Shown here piece after piece: positions 1 to 8,308 of a DNA stretch of 64,000 bases (position 1 is the stretch's first letter; every line of letters starts with the position of its first letter). The stretch is from an uncultured Alistipes sp. Lineage in GTDB: Bacteria > Bacteroidota > Bacteroidia > Bacteroidales > Rikenellaceae. The stretch lies in NCBI RefSeq assembly GCF_963931675.1, contig NZ_OZ007039.1, forward strand, positions 1,025,657 through 1,089,656, given 5' to 3'. The notes below the pieces were generated by a model. That model worked only from the letters and a program-made list of their open reading frames with translations, was not told the DNA's origin and made no database searches. Made by a program: the position numbers and the translations under genes.

Positions 1-132
1 GGGATGTCGTGCGCTCTCCACGTCGGGCCTCCCCGCCGAGGGGCGGGGAGAATCCGATGCAGGAAGGGCCTCGGATGCCTTTCGGGAGCCTGCCCGTCGG
101 GCAACCGAACGGCCGCAACGCAGGAGATTGGT

Positions 133-1446
133 TTAGATATACATATTGATCAGCGCCTCGTAGAGCTCCTGACGGCCACTCCGCTGCACGGGCTCGTGCG
201 TGCGGGCATAATCGGCCACCTGCTCCAAAGTAAGCTTTCCCTCCTCAAAGGCCTTGCCTTCGCCCGAGTCGTAGGAGGCGTAGCGCTCCCAGACCATCAT
301 CTCGTAGGGCGAGTTGTCGAGGATGTCGACCGCAATCAGCAACGCGCGCGCCATGGTATCCATTCCCGAAATGTGGGCAATGAAGATGTCCTCAAGGTCG
401 GTGGAGTTGCGGCGCGTCTTGGCGTCGAAGTTCGTGCCGCCGCCCTGCAGGCCGCCGCCGCGCAGGATTACCAGCATGGCCTGTACCAGCTCGTAGAGGT
501 CGATCGGGAACTGGTCCGTGTCCCAGCCGTTCTGGTAGTCACCGCGGTTGGCGTCGATCGACCCGAGCATCCCGGCATCAACGGCACATTGCAGCTCGTG
601 TTCGAACGTATGGCCGGCGAGCGTGGCGTGGTTCACCTCGATGTTGACCTTGAAGTCTTTGTCGAGGCCGTGGGCACGCAGGAATCCGATCACCGTCTCC
701 GTATCGACGTCGTACTGGTGCTTCATCGGCTCCATGGGCTTCGGCTCGATGAGAAACGTCCCCTTGAAGCCCTTCGCACGGGCGTAGTCGCGCGCCATGC
801 GCAGCATCGTGGCCATGTGCTCCTTCTCACGCTTCATGTCGGTGTTCAGCAGCGACATGTAGCCCTCGCGGCCGCCCCAGAAGACGTAGCAGTCGCCGCC
901 CAGCTCGATCGTCGCGTCGATGGCGTTCTTGATCTGCAGCATCGCACGGGCCGCAGCGTCGAAATCGGGGTTCGTCGAGGCGCCGTTCATGTAGCGGGCG
1001 TGCCCGAAGACGTTGGCCGTACCCCACAGCAGTTTGATCCCCGTCTCGGCCTGCTTCTGCTTGGCATAGGCCACGATCTCTTTCAGGTTCTTTTCATACT
1101 CCTCGGCCGTGGCGGCTTCGTCCACCAGGTCCACGTCGTGGAAGCAGTAGTACTCGATGCCCATCTTCTGCATGAACTCGAAGCCGGCATCCATCTTCGC
1201 CCGGGCACGCTCCAGCGGGCAGGCCGCCTCGTTCCACGGGAACTTCTTCGTACCGCCGCCAAACTGGTCGCCGCCCTCGGCGCAGAGCGTATGCCACCAC
1301 GCCATCGAGAAGCGGAACCAATCCTTCATCTTACGGCCGCGCACGACACGCTCCGGATCGTAATAGTGAAATGCCATCGGGTTTTTCGAATCCTTGCCCT
1401 CGAAAGGAATCTTCCCGACCGTCGGGAAATAACTTTTCGTTGCCAT
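133..1446 (-). CDS. xylA: Xylose isomerase
   Basis: Interconverts D-xylose and D-xylulose in the cytoplasm, the first step of isomerase-type xylose catabolism. The 437-residue protein has the length of class II xylose isomerases. It shows the catalytic FHDVD segment, the EPKPMEP metal-ligand segment and the [12 protein letters not shown] segment typical of the TIM barrel. The start is placed at ATG 1446 (MATKSYFP) rather than a longer in-frame option, because family similarity begins there and xylB ends 11 bp upstream. It is the last gene of a regulator-xylB-xylA operon. No xylose transporter is visible before the window edge. Confidence 0.96.
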   Translation of the reverse strand: MATKSYFPTVGKIPFEGKDSKNPMAFHYYDPERVVRGRKMKDWFRFSMAWWHTLCAEGGDQFGGGTKKFPWNEAACPLERARAKMDAGFEFMQKMGIEYYCFHDVDLVDEAATAEEYEKNLKEIVAYAKQKQAETGIKLLWGTANVFGHARYMNGASTNPDFDAAARAMLQIKNAIDATIELGGDCYVFWGGREGYMSLLNTDMKREKEHMATMLRMARDYARAKGFKGTFLIEPKPMEPMKHQYDVDTETVIGFLRAHGLDKDFKVNIEVNHATLAGHTFEHELQCAVDAGMLGSIDANRGDYQNGWDTDQFPIDLYELVQAMLVILRGGGLQGGGTNFDAKTRRNSTDLEDIFIAHISGMDTMARALLIAVDILDNSPYEMMVWERYASYDSGEGKAFEEGKLTLEQVADYARTHEPVQRSGRQELYEALINMYI

Positions 1447-1457
1447 TTTTCGTGTTT

Positions 1458-2954
1458 TTATTTGGTTGTCTGTTCGTTGAGTTTCGATTCGACGGCCGCC
1501 ACCCATGCGTGGTAGGTTGCCTCCAGCACATCGCGGTCAGCCTCGACAGGTTCTACCGTCCTCACGCACCGAAGCGATGCGAAAGCCTCCTCGCGCGTGC
1601 GGTAGTACCCGGCGCCAAGGGCTGCGCCGCGCGCCGCACCCAGTGCCCCATCCGTATTGAAGATCTCGATGCGCGCACCGATCAGCGAGGCCAGCGTCTG
1701 CCGGAAGAGCGGCGAAAGAAACAGATTCGCGGCACCGACCCGGATGACCTTCGGCACAAGCCCCAGCCCGCGCATGATGTCAATGCCGTAGCGGAACGAG
1801 CAAGCGACCCCCTCCTGCACAGCCCGCAGCACATGGGCCGTCGAATGGCGGTTCAAGTCAAGGTTCAGGATCGCGGCTCCCGTCGTGCGGTTGCCGAGCA
1901 CTCGCTCGGCGCCGTTTCCAAAGGGCAACACCACGATGCCGTCCGCCCCCACGGGAGCCGTTGCTGCCAGGTGGTTCATCTCCCCGTAGTCGAGCGTCTG
2001 TTGTATGACGTGACGGCGCATCCACGAATTCATGATCCCCGTACCGTTGATGCAGAGCAGAATGCCATAGCGAGGGTGTTCGGGGGTATGGTTGACGTGC
2101 ACGAAGGTGTTGACACGCGACTGCGGATCAGCCTTCGGCATATCCGTCACGCCATAGACCACGCCGCTCGTGCCGCCCGTCGCGGCCACCTCGCCCGCCT
2201 CCAGCACGTTGAGCGAAAAGGCGTTGTTCGGCTGGTCGCCCGCGCGGTAGGAGATCGGAGTCCCGGCCGGAATGCCTAACAACCGTTCTGTCGCGGCATC
2301 AATCTCACACTGCACGCCGATCGACGGTCCCGCTTCAGGGATCAGCTCATGCGGAATACCATAGTAATCGGCCACGAAATCCGCACGCCGCTCCTCCTTA
2401 AAGTCCCAGAGAATCTGCTCCGAAAGGCCACTGACACTCGTCGATATTTTGCCCGAAAGGCGGCAGGCGATGTAGTCGCCCGGCAACAGGAACTTGTCGA
2501 TACGCGCGAAGAGTTCGGGTTCGTGGCACTTGACCCAAGCCAGTTTCGAGGCCGTGAAGTTGCCCGGCGAGTTGAGCGTATGGCGCAGGCAGAAATCACG
2601 CCCGATCGCCTCCAGCGCCTCGGCTCCGAGTCCCACGGCCCGCGAGTCGCACCAGATGATCGACTTGCGAAGCGAATGCCCCGCACGGTCGAGGCAGACC
2701 AGTCCGTGCATTTGGTAGGTGATACCCACCGACACCACCTCGCGCAGCGGATGTGCGGCGCCGATCTGCCGGATTCCCTCGCAAACATAGTGCCACCACA
2801 TCTCCGGGTCCTGCTCGGCCCAGCCCGCCTGTTGCGCCTCGATGGACATCTCCTGGGTGGGATTGGAGACCGACGCCACGCATTCGCCCGTCGCGATGTC
2901 CAGCAACGACACCTTGACCGATGACGAGCCGATGTCTATTCCCAAACTTTTCAT
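1458..2954 (-). CDS. xylB: Xylulokinase (FGGY family)
   Basis: Phosphorylates D-xylulose to xylulose 5-phosphate for the pentose phosphate pathway. The 498 residues are normal for the family. The N-terminus has the FGGY phosphate-binding segment ([15 protein letters not shown], residues 5-19). The C-terminal half has the sugar-kinase [14 protein letters not shown] segment. It lies 40 bp downstream of the Nudix-type regulator and 11 bp upstream of xylA, so the three genes are probably one transcript. Xylulokinase is favoured over other FGGY kinases because of the adjacent xylose isomerase. Confidence 0.95.
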   Translation of the reverse strand: MKSLGIDIGSSSVKVSLLDIATGECVASVSNPTQEMSIEAQQAGWAEQDPEMWWHYVCEGIRQIGAAHPLREVVSVGITYQMHGLVCLDRAGHSLRKSIIWCDSRAVGLGAEALEAIGRDFCLRHTLNSPGNFTASKLAWVKCHEPELFARIDKFLLPGDYIACRLSGKISTSVSGLSEQILWDFKEERRADFVADYYGIPHELIPEAGPSIGVQCEIDAATERLLGIPAGTPISYRAGDQPNNAFSLNVLEAGEVAATGGTSGVVYGVTDMPKADPQSRVNTFVHVNHTPEHPRYGILLCINGTGIMNSWMRRHVIQQTLDYGEMNHLAATAPVGADGIVVLPFGNGAERVLGNRTTGAAILNLDLNRHSTAHVLRAVQEGVACSFRYGIDIMRGLGLVPKVIRVGAANLFLSPLFRQTLASLIGARIEIFNTDGALGAARGAALGAGYYRTREEAFASLRCVRTVEPVEADRDVLEATYHAWVAAVESKLNEQTTK

Positions 2955-2994
2955 GATTTTTTCCTTTTCGTTGTTTCCCGCAAGTCGTGCGGCC

Positions 2995-3741
2995 TCAATA
3001 TTTCCAATTGTTGATAAATCCCAACTTCAACTTCTCCCTGACGGCTTTCTTGTAGGCATTCTTATTAAATGTATAGTATTGCGCCGGTTTGTGGGCTACG
3101 CCCTGCTCCTTCTCGGCCGTCGGGGTCAGAAAACCCGATGAGAGGATCTTTTTCCGGAAATTGCGGTTATCGATCTCGATGCCCAGCACGGCACTGTAAA
3201 GATTCTGAAGGGACCGTATCGTGAACTTCCGAGGCAGCAGCTCGAAGGCTACAGGCGACTGAAGCATCTCACGGCAAAGATGCCGCAGAGCCGACGAAAG
3301 GATCTGTTTGTGATCCATGGCCAATCGCTGAATCGAATCCACGTCAACCCACTGCGCTCCTTTGGCCGTGGTATAGGCGATGGTTCGATGATCGAGTTTC
3401 ACCAGCGCATAATAGCCTACTGTCACAACCCGCTCGCTGTGAATCCCATGATAACGATTGATCCACTCCAGTTCTTCACCGCAGACACGCTGCGGGTCGG
3501 AGAAAATATCCATCTGTTTCAGATAGACGTTCTTGAGACCCGTGGCCTCCTCCAGGACACGATAAGCCGCCTCGGGAAGCGTCTCGTTTTCGAGGATCAT
3601 CGCACCGGGCAGTTTCAAAGGGTCGAGATGCGTGTCGGGCTTGTAGTAGCGCCGTTCGATCAGCAGGACTTTGAGCGTCTTGCCGTTGAAGCCGAAGACG
3701 GCGCAGTCCACCGACAGCGACTGGTTCATCTGGACGGTCAT
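2995..3741 (-). CDS. Nudix-domain transcriptional regulator of xylose genes (NrtR/AraR/XylR-like)
   Basis: 248 residues: an N-terminal Nudix fold (about 1-140) followed by a winged-helix region (about 145-248). This is the architecture of the NrtR-type sugar regulators of Bacteroidetes. The Nudix box is degenerate: where REUxEExGU is expected the protein reads RVLEEATGL, so at least one catalytic glutamate is missing. That fits a ligand-sensing regulator rather than an active hydrolase (inference). It is the first gene of the xyl operon, and a dyad lies 17 bp before its start, consistent with autorepression. Bacteroides xylose loci carry the same regulator-kinase-isomerase arrangement (family knowledge). 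Confidence 0.85.
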   Translation of the reverse strand: MTVQMNQSLSVDCAVFGFNGKTLKVLLIERRYYKPDTHLDPLKLPGAMILENETLPEAAYRVLEEATGLKNVYLKQMDIFSDPQRVCGEELEWINRYHGIHSERVVTVGYYALVKLDHRTIAYTTAKGAQWVDVDSIQRLAMDHKQILSSALRHLCREMLQSPVAFELLPRKFTIRSLQNLYSAVLGIEIDNRNFRKKILSSGFLTPTAEKEQGVAHKPAQYYTFNKNAYKKAVREKLKLGFINNWKY

Positions 3742-3758
3742 GGTTGGTAGCGATTTCA

Positions 3759-3779
3759 GGTAACGTTTGTAAAGTTACC
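3759..3779. promoter_or_regulatory. Candidate operator for the Nudix regulator
   Basis: A 21-bp dyad with perfect 6-bp arms, GGTAAC (3759-3764) and GTTACC (3774-3779), and partly symmetric TT/AA positions inside. It lies between the putative -7 box and the regulator start codon, the position expected for a repressor site. Binding by the adjacent regulator is inferred from position only. Confidence 0.6.
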
Positions 3780-3797
3780 CATTCATCATCGGGATTG

Positions 3798-3805
3798 CAA
3801 ACTTA
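3798..3805 (-). promoter_or_regulatory. Candidate -7 box of the xyl operon
   Basis: Reads TAAGTTTG on the minus strand, an exact match to the Bacteroidetes TAnnTTTG element, about 57 bp upstream of the regulator start. No well-spaced -33 TTG is present (the nearest is 26 nt away), so the call rests on the -7 element and position. Confidence 0.45.
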
Positions 3806-4027
3806 TCGTATTTTATACGCTAAGAATCCTTCAACAAACCCCCGAAAACCCTTTAGAAAGGCGATTCACAGGGCAACGAGTTAGGTACGGGATTACGCTA
3901 ACCTTTTCGGAGCACCGAGACGCAGGGAGGCAGATGCAGGCGCCGACACCGGAAAGCCGGAAATACCGGAAAAACGTCGAAAACACCAAGATCCCCGATG
4001 CCCCGGCCGTATGATCCCGACACACAC

Positions 4028-4057
4028 AAAACGGGCGTCCCCGAAACGGAATGCCCG
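4028..4057 (-). terminator. Weak candidate terminator of the HTCS-like gene
   Basis: On the minus strand, a CGGGC/GCCCG stem (4053-4057 with 4032-4036) with a short inner TCC/GGA pairing is followed by TTTT (4028-4031). It lies about 55 bp after the HTCS-like stop. The stem is short, so confidence is low. Confidence 0.35.
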
Positions 4058-4109
4058 AAACCCGCAGAATAACAAGCGGGAGGGAAGAAGGAAAGGCTCT
4101 CGATGAAAC

Positions 4110-7100
4110 TTATGTCTGTTCCGGGGTCTCCGGAACCTCTTCGATCTTCCGGCTCCGGTAATTCTTCGGCGTACAGCCGTACTTCGCCGAAAAATTCTTG
4201 AAAAAGGTCCCCCGGTTGGTAAAGCCAGACTTGTAGATGATCTCGTCCACCGAAAGCTTCGTCTTCGTCAGCAGATGCTCCGCATAGGCCAGCCGATACT
4301 CCCGGATGATGCTGCTCGGGGTCACGTTCACGATCCCTTCGAGCCGGTGGTAGAGATTCCGAAGGCTGATCCCCATCTGCCGCGCAATCGTCGCCGTCGT
4401 CATGCTGCTGTCCGCAAGGTTCTCCTGGATGATCTTGAACATCCGCTCCAGAAACTGCTTGTCCTCACTGTGCAACATCTTCCCGTCACTGAACTCATAG
4501 ACGCTGATCGACGAACTGTAATACTCCCGCAACGAACTTACCCGGTTGAGACTCTGACGAACCGTAAATTTCAGGGTCTTCACGTTGATCGGCAGCGAGA
4601 GAACCGCATCCGCATACTCCCCGACCGGAGAATCCGCTTGCTGCAGGCTCGTAATCAGAATGACGGGAATCTTCACCGTCATCCGGTCCCGCTTGACCGA
4701 CGACATCAGCCGCTCCAGATCCGCCTTCATCGGGATGTTCTCGCAAAGGATAATGTCCGGATACCCCGCCTGCGTCTCCTCGACGAACTTCTCCGGCTTG
4801 CGGAACGTGCGGATGTTGTACTCCTCGGAGAACATCTCCGCCAGCGAGTTGATGATCCCCGCGTCGGAACCGATCACGAACATCGTCGGACGGTTACCCC
4901 CGGCATCGAACTGACGGATCCGCTCCTTCTCGACCATCAGGATGTGGCTGTTCAGCAGGTACTCCTCGGAAAACGCCCCGTAAGGCTCCATGTCCGAACC
5001 CGTGTCGGTGACGCTGAGCGACGGCAGCTCGATCTCGAACGCAAACCGGTCGCCCCGATCCCGGAAACGCATCACACCGCCCAGGCTCGTCACGTAGTTG
5101 AAGCAGACGACCAGACGCATCTCGTCCTGGAACGAATCCCCGCCCTCGCTGCGGCGCTGGAAATACTCCATCATGTCGTAACGGTCCGTCAACAGGCCGA
5201 ACGCCTCCTCGTCGATCCAGCTCCCCCCGACCTCCAGCCGAATGACAAGACGCTCCCCCTCGGAAGCGATGTCAAGCCCGATCCTGCCCTTCTGCGCCAC
5301 GTGCAGGAAGGCGTTGGCCATCGCCATGTCCACCACCTCCGAAACCCGCTTCGGGTCGCTCGTCCACAGAAGCTCCCCCGGAACCCGGAGCTCGAACGAA
5401 ATCCCGCGCTCCTCGGCCAATGAGACGTAACTCTTCGCAATCTCCGTCACATACTCCGTCACGGAGAAGATCTTCACGCTGAGATTCCCCGACTCGCTCG
5501 ACTCCCGGAAATCGTGCAGCATGTGGATGATGTTCGACAGCTTGTCGCTCTGCTGAAGCACCTTCCGCAATCGCTGACGGATGTAATCGTCCGAATGCCC
5601 GTAGTCGAGCAACTGCTGGCAGGGAACCGAAACCATGAAGACCGGAGCCGCCATCTGCTGGGCCAGATTCTCCATCAGGTGGAGTTTCGAATCGAGGATC
5701 TCCTCCTTGCGCCGGGCCTCGATACGCTCTAAAGCCGCAGCCCGCTTCCGCTGCCGGCGCCGGTAGAGGTAATAACCCGCCCCAGCCGCGAAAAGCAGGG
5801 AAAACAGCACGTAAAGGCACTTCGCAAAGAGCGTCGCAAACCACGGAGCCCGGATCACCACCGTCAGCGTCCGTTCCGGGCTCGTATCCCCCGTGACGGT
5901 GTTCCGGTAGCGCACGTGCAGCCGGTAGCGTCCCGGATGGGGCTTCGCAAACTGGATCTCCGAAGAGGATTCGAGCCAGCGGCCCTCCAACTCTTCGGTA
6001 GTGTACAGATAGACGTAATTGCTGCCGTTGATGTAGTCCAGGGCGATCACTTCCACGCCGTAAAGCCGCTCGTGGGGCCGGATGACCAACTCTCCGTCGT
6101 CATTCACCGCATCCTCGAACGGAATCAGCCGGTCGTTGATCCGCACGTAGCGGAAAAGCAGCTCGGGATAGAACGGCTCCGCCCTGTAGCGGGTCTGCTC
6201 CATCACCACAAAACCGTTCGTACCCCCGAAAAACAACATATTGCCCTTCGCATCCTTGAAGGCCGCACCGTCGCTGTACTCGATGGTGTTGACCCCGTAG
6301 GAGTATCCGTACTTCACCTGCGAGGAGGTCGCCGGGTCGTAGCGCACAAGACCGCTGTTGGTCGTCAGGTAGAGCTTCCGGTCGCTGTCCTCAAGAATCC
6401 CGTGCACGATATTCCGGATGGGCGTCTCGTGCACCGTCCCGTCATCCCCGAGCAGCAACAGCCCCCAGCTCGTGCCGATCCACAGCCGCCCGTCCTCCGA
6501 ACGGAGGATCGACCACACGTCGTTGGCGATCTCGGCCCGCGAATCGTCGAAGGTCGTCACCGTACAGGAGTCGCTCTGCGGAAAGTAGTGGATCAAACCC
6601 CCGCCCCGATTCCCGATCCAGAGCGTATGGTCCACATCCTCGAAGAGCGTGAAGAAGAAGTTCTTGTTCTCCAGCGCCCGGCCGAAATCGAGTTTCTTCC
6701 ACTCCCGGACGTAGGGAACCCCGTCCCGGTCGCCGAGCAACAGCCGGAAAACCCCGCAGCCCACCGTGGCGACCCAAAGCGTATCCCGATGGCTCTCCCG
6801 GATGGCATGGATGTAGCGGAGATCCGGCGGGAGATCCCCGCCCAGGGTCCGCACCGCACCGCCCGAAAGCGACCGGTAATTGATCCCGAATCCCTCGGAG
6901 CCGATCCACACCAAGCCCCGCTCACTCTCCTCCAGGGCGAAGACCGCATGGTCCGAAAGCCCCGAATCCGGGCCGTTGATCTGCTCGAAATCCGTCGGCT
7001 TGCGGGACGTGGAGAAGTTCGGAATCTGGACGATACCCTCGCCCTTCGTCGCAAACCACAGCGTCCCCCGCGAATCGAGCAACAGGCTCCGGACCGGCTT

Positions 7101-8132
7101 GGAGAGGTTGTAGGGCAGTTTGTCGAACGTGTACGAATGGAACGAAACCTCGTCGTCGGCATACATGAAAAGCCCCTGCCCGTCGCTCCCGATCCAGACG
7201 ATATCCTGCTTCTCATCCTTGAGCAGGCTGAAAACCCCGCAGTTGATATCCAGACGCTCGGTCTCGTATTTGCGGGCATTCTCCGGCGTGAAACAGAGCC
7301 GCGTCACCCCGTCGAACAGAAACGACACCAGAAAGTCGTCGCCGTAGCGGATCGCCGCGGAGACCTTCCCGTAGCGCTCGATCTCCCCGCTGAGGTCCGT
7401 GATGTATTCGAGCACCTCGTTCTGCGGATCGAAGGTATAGAGAATACCCCGGGTGTCGATCACCAAAACCGAATCCCGGTCGGCAAAGGCATAGTTCAAT
7501 GCAAGCGGCTGCACGCATTCCAGCGAATCGAGCCGGCACGGCTCGCCCGGATAACGGGGCAAAAAAGCCGTCCGGTAGATCCCGTCCGTGCGGAAAAGGT
7601 AAACCGAATCCCCCGACCCCGTCCAGGAGGTGATATAGGTGTCGAAGGAGAACGGCTCCGGAATCGGCCGGAACGACGCATCCTCCTCGCAATAGCCGTA
7701 AAATCCCCCGCCCTGGGTCAGCACGATCGTCTCCGAGCGGTTGCGCGTGAGCAGAAAGTAGATCCCCTGGAACTCCCGGTGCTGCTCGACGACCTTGTTG
7801 TGGTACATCAGATCGAGCCCGTAGTTGGTCCGAAGCCAGCTGTAATGGTCCTGCGTCGGGTGGATCTTCTCGATCAGGTTCCCAGAAAGCGGAAGCATCC
7901 CGCTCCCGGCCAACGGGTAGCAGGCCATCTGCTGCCCGTCCCAGAAGTTGAGGCCCTCGCAGGTTCCCAGCCAAATGTAACCGTCCGCATCCTGGTCCAG
8001 ACACAGAATGGAGTTGTTGCTGATCCCCTCGCGGCTGGAGATCATCCGCAGATTCCCCGCTCCGGCAAGCAGGGGTGTGCCCGTCAGCAGCGTAACCGCA
8101 CACACGACCCGGAAAAAGGACCCGATATGCAT
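4110..8132 (-). CDS. HTCS-like one-protein regulator with degenerate kinase and receiver
   Basis: 1340 residues with the full hybrid two-component layout. It has a signal peptide (1-25), periplasmic Reg_prop propeller repeats (about 30-640), a Y_Y_Y domain (about 690-755) and a membrane helix (about 766-790). These are followed by a HisKA-like region (810-880), an HATPase-like region (920-1037), a receiver-like domain (1083-1200) and an intact AraC-type HTH (about 1225-1328). The canonical SHEFRTP segment reads AQQMAAP, so the phosphoacceptor His is Gln825 (codon CAG, 5658-5660) and the next Glu is Gln826. The DxGxG and GxGxGL ATP boxes are not recognisable. The receiver Asp is Glu1131. The frame is uninterrupted, so this is an expressed-looking pseudokinase rather than a broken gene. 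It is divergent from the mannan-type PUL, which it probably controls by ligand-driven conformation instead of phosphotransfer (inference). Confidence 0.9.
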   Translation of the reverse strand: MHIGSFFRVVCAVTLLTGTPLLAGAGNLRMISSREGISNNSILCLDQDADGYIWLGTCEGLNFWDGQQMACYPLAGSGMLPLSGNLIEKIHPTQDHYSWLRTNYGLDLMYHNKVVEQHREFQGIYFLLTRNRSETIVLTQGGGFYGYCEEDASFRPIPEPFSFDTYITSWTGSGDSVYLFRTDGIYRTAFLPRYPGEPCRLDSLECVQPLALNYAFADRDSVLVIDTRGILYTFDPQNEVLEYITDLSGEIERYGKVSAAIRYGDDFLVSFLFDGVTRLCFTPENARKYETERLDINCGVFSLLKDEKQDIVWIGSDGQGLFMYADDEVSFHSYTFDKLPYNLSKPVRSLLLDSRGTLWFATKGEGIVQIPNFSTSRKPTDFEQINGPDSGLSDHAVFALEESERGLVWIGSEGFGINYRSLSGGAVRTLGGDLPPDLRYIHAIRESHRDTLWVATVGCGVFRLLLGDRDGVPYVREWKKLDFGRALENKNFFFTLFEDVDHTLWIGNRGGGLIHYFPQSDSCTVTTFDDSRAEIANDVWSILRSEDGRLWIGTSWGLLLLGDDGTVHETPIRNIVHGILEDSDRKLYLTTNSGLVRYDPATSSQVKYGYSYGVNTIEYSDGAAFKDAKGNMLFFGGTNGFVVMEQTRYRAEPFYPELLFRYVRINDRLIPFEDAVNDDGELVIRPHERLYGVEVIALDYINGSNYVYLYTTEELEGRWLESSSEIQFAKPHPGRYRLHVRYRNTVTGDTSPERTLTVVIRAPWFATLFAKCLYVLFSLLFAAGAGYYLYRRRQRKRAAALERIEARRKEEILDSKLHLMENLAQQMAAPVFMVSVPCQQLLDYGHSDDYIRQRLRKVLQQSDKLSNIIHMLHDFRESSESGNLSVKIFSVTEYVTEIAKSYVSLAEERGISFELRVPGELLWTSDPKRVSEVVDMAMANAFLHVAQKGRIGLDIASEGERLVIRLEVGGSWIDEEAFGLLTDRYDMMEYFQRRSEGGDSFQDEMRLVVCFNYVTSLGGVMRFRDRGDRFAFEIELPSLSVTDTGSDMEPYGAFSEEYLLNSHILMVEKERIRQFDAGGNRPTMFVIGSDAGIINSLAEMFSEEYNIRTFRKPEKFVEETQAGYPDIILCENIPMKADLERLMSSVKRDRMTVKIPVILITSLQQADSPVGEYADAVLSLPINVKTLKFTVRQSLNRVSSLREYYSSSISVYEFSDGKMLHSEDKQFLERMFKIIQENLADSSMTTATIARQMGISLRNLYHRLEGIVNVTPSSIIREYRLAYAEHLLTKTKLSVDEIIYKSGFTNRGTFFKNFSAKYGCTPKNYRSRKIEEVPETPEQT

Positions 8133-8137
8133 AATTC

Positions 8138-8269
8138 GTACTATATTTGCCCCGAAATTAAGATTTTTTCACCACAAATCATCATAAAAGTACATCTTTG
8201 TACTTAAATGGCACAAAATCGTACTCGCAGTAATACTTTAATAAATACCTTTGCTTGCGATATTGGTAC
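8138..8269. promoter_or_regulatory. GTAC-rich regulatory region between the HTCS-like gene and susC
   Basis: Five GTAC tetramers start at 8138, 8190, 8200, 8221 and 8266. The two at 8190 and 8200 form a dyad with AAGTAC/GTACTT arms (8188-8205). Spacings of 10 and 21 bp keep three copies on one face of the helix, at about -70, -60 and -39 relative to the predicted susC transcript start. This is a candidate binding site for the AraC-type domain of the divergent regulator. Confidence 0.5.
8246..8253 (+). promoter_or_regulatory. Candidate -7 box of the mannan-type PUL
   Basis: TACCTTTG matches TAnnTTTG and predicts a start near 8260, giving a leader of about 49 nt before the susC ATG at 8309. 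There is no TTG at the -33 position, as expected for an activator-dependent promoter. Confidence 0.5.
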
Positions 8270-8308
8270 ACCCAACAAGCAACCTTTATTACTAATAACC
8301 ACTTATGT

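Larger units (their letters stand above)
3742..4109. other. Intergenic region between the xyl operon and the HTCS-like gene
   Basis: No convincing gene. The right-hand (3759-3805) part holds the operator and -7 box of the xyl operon. The part near 4028-4057 holds a possible terminator for the HTCS-like gene. Short open frames across 3831-4075 have no family features and are probably chance. Confidence 0.6.

Noticed and set aside
29..50. Terminator downstream of xylA
   Set aside because: The 9-bp stem is perfect, but no T run follows on the minus strand and it lies more than 80 bp beyond the stop, so it was not called.
4..1515. Long open frame opposite xylA
   Set aside because: It lies antisense to an unmistakable xylA and has a low-information composition. 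Antisense openness is common here because of high third-position GC.
3831..4075. Small proteins in the xyl-HTCS intergenic region
   Set aside because: Overlapping short frames with no signal peptide logic, start context or family features.
5916..8207. 763-codon frame opposite the HTCS-like gene
   Set aside because: It is a shadow of the real gene with no domain-like segments, and it crosses the divergent promoter region.
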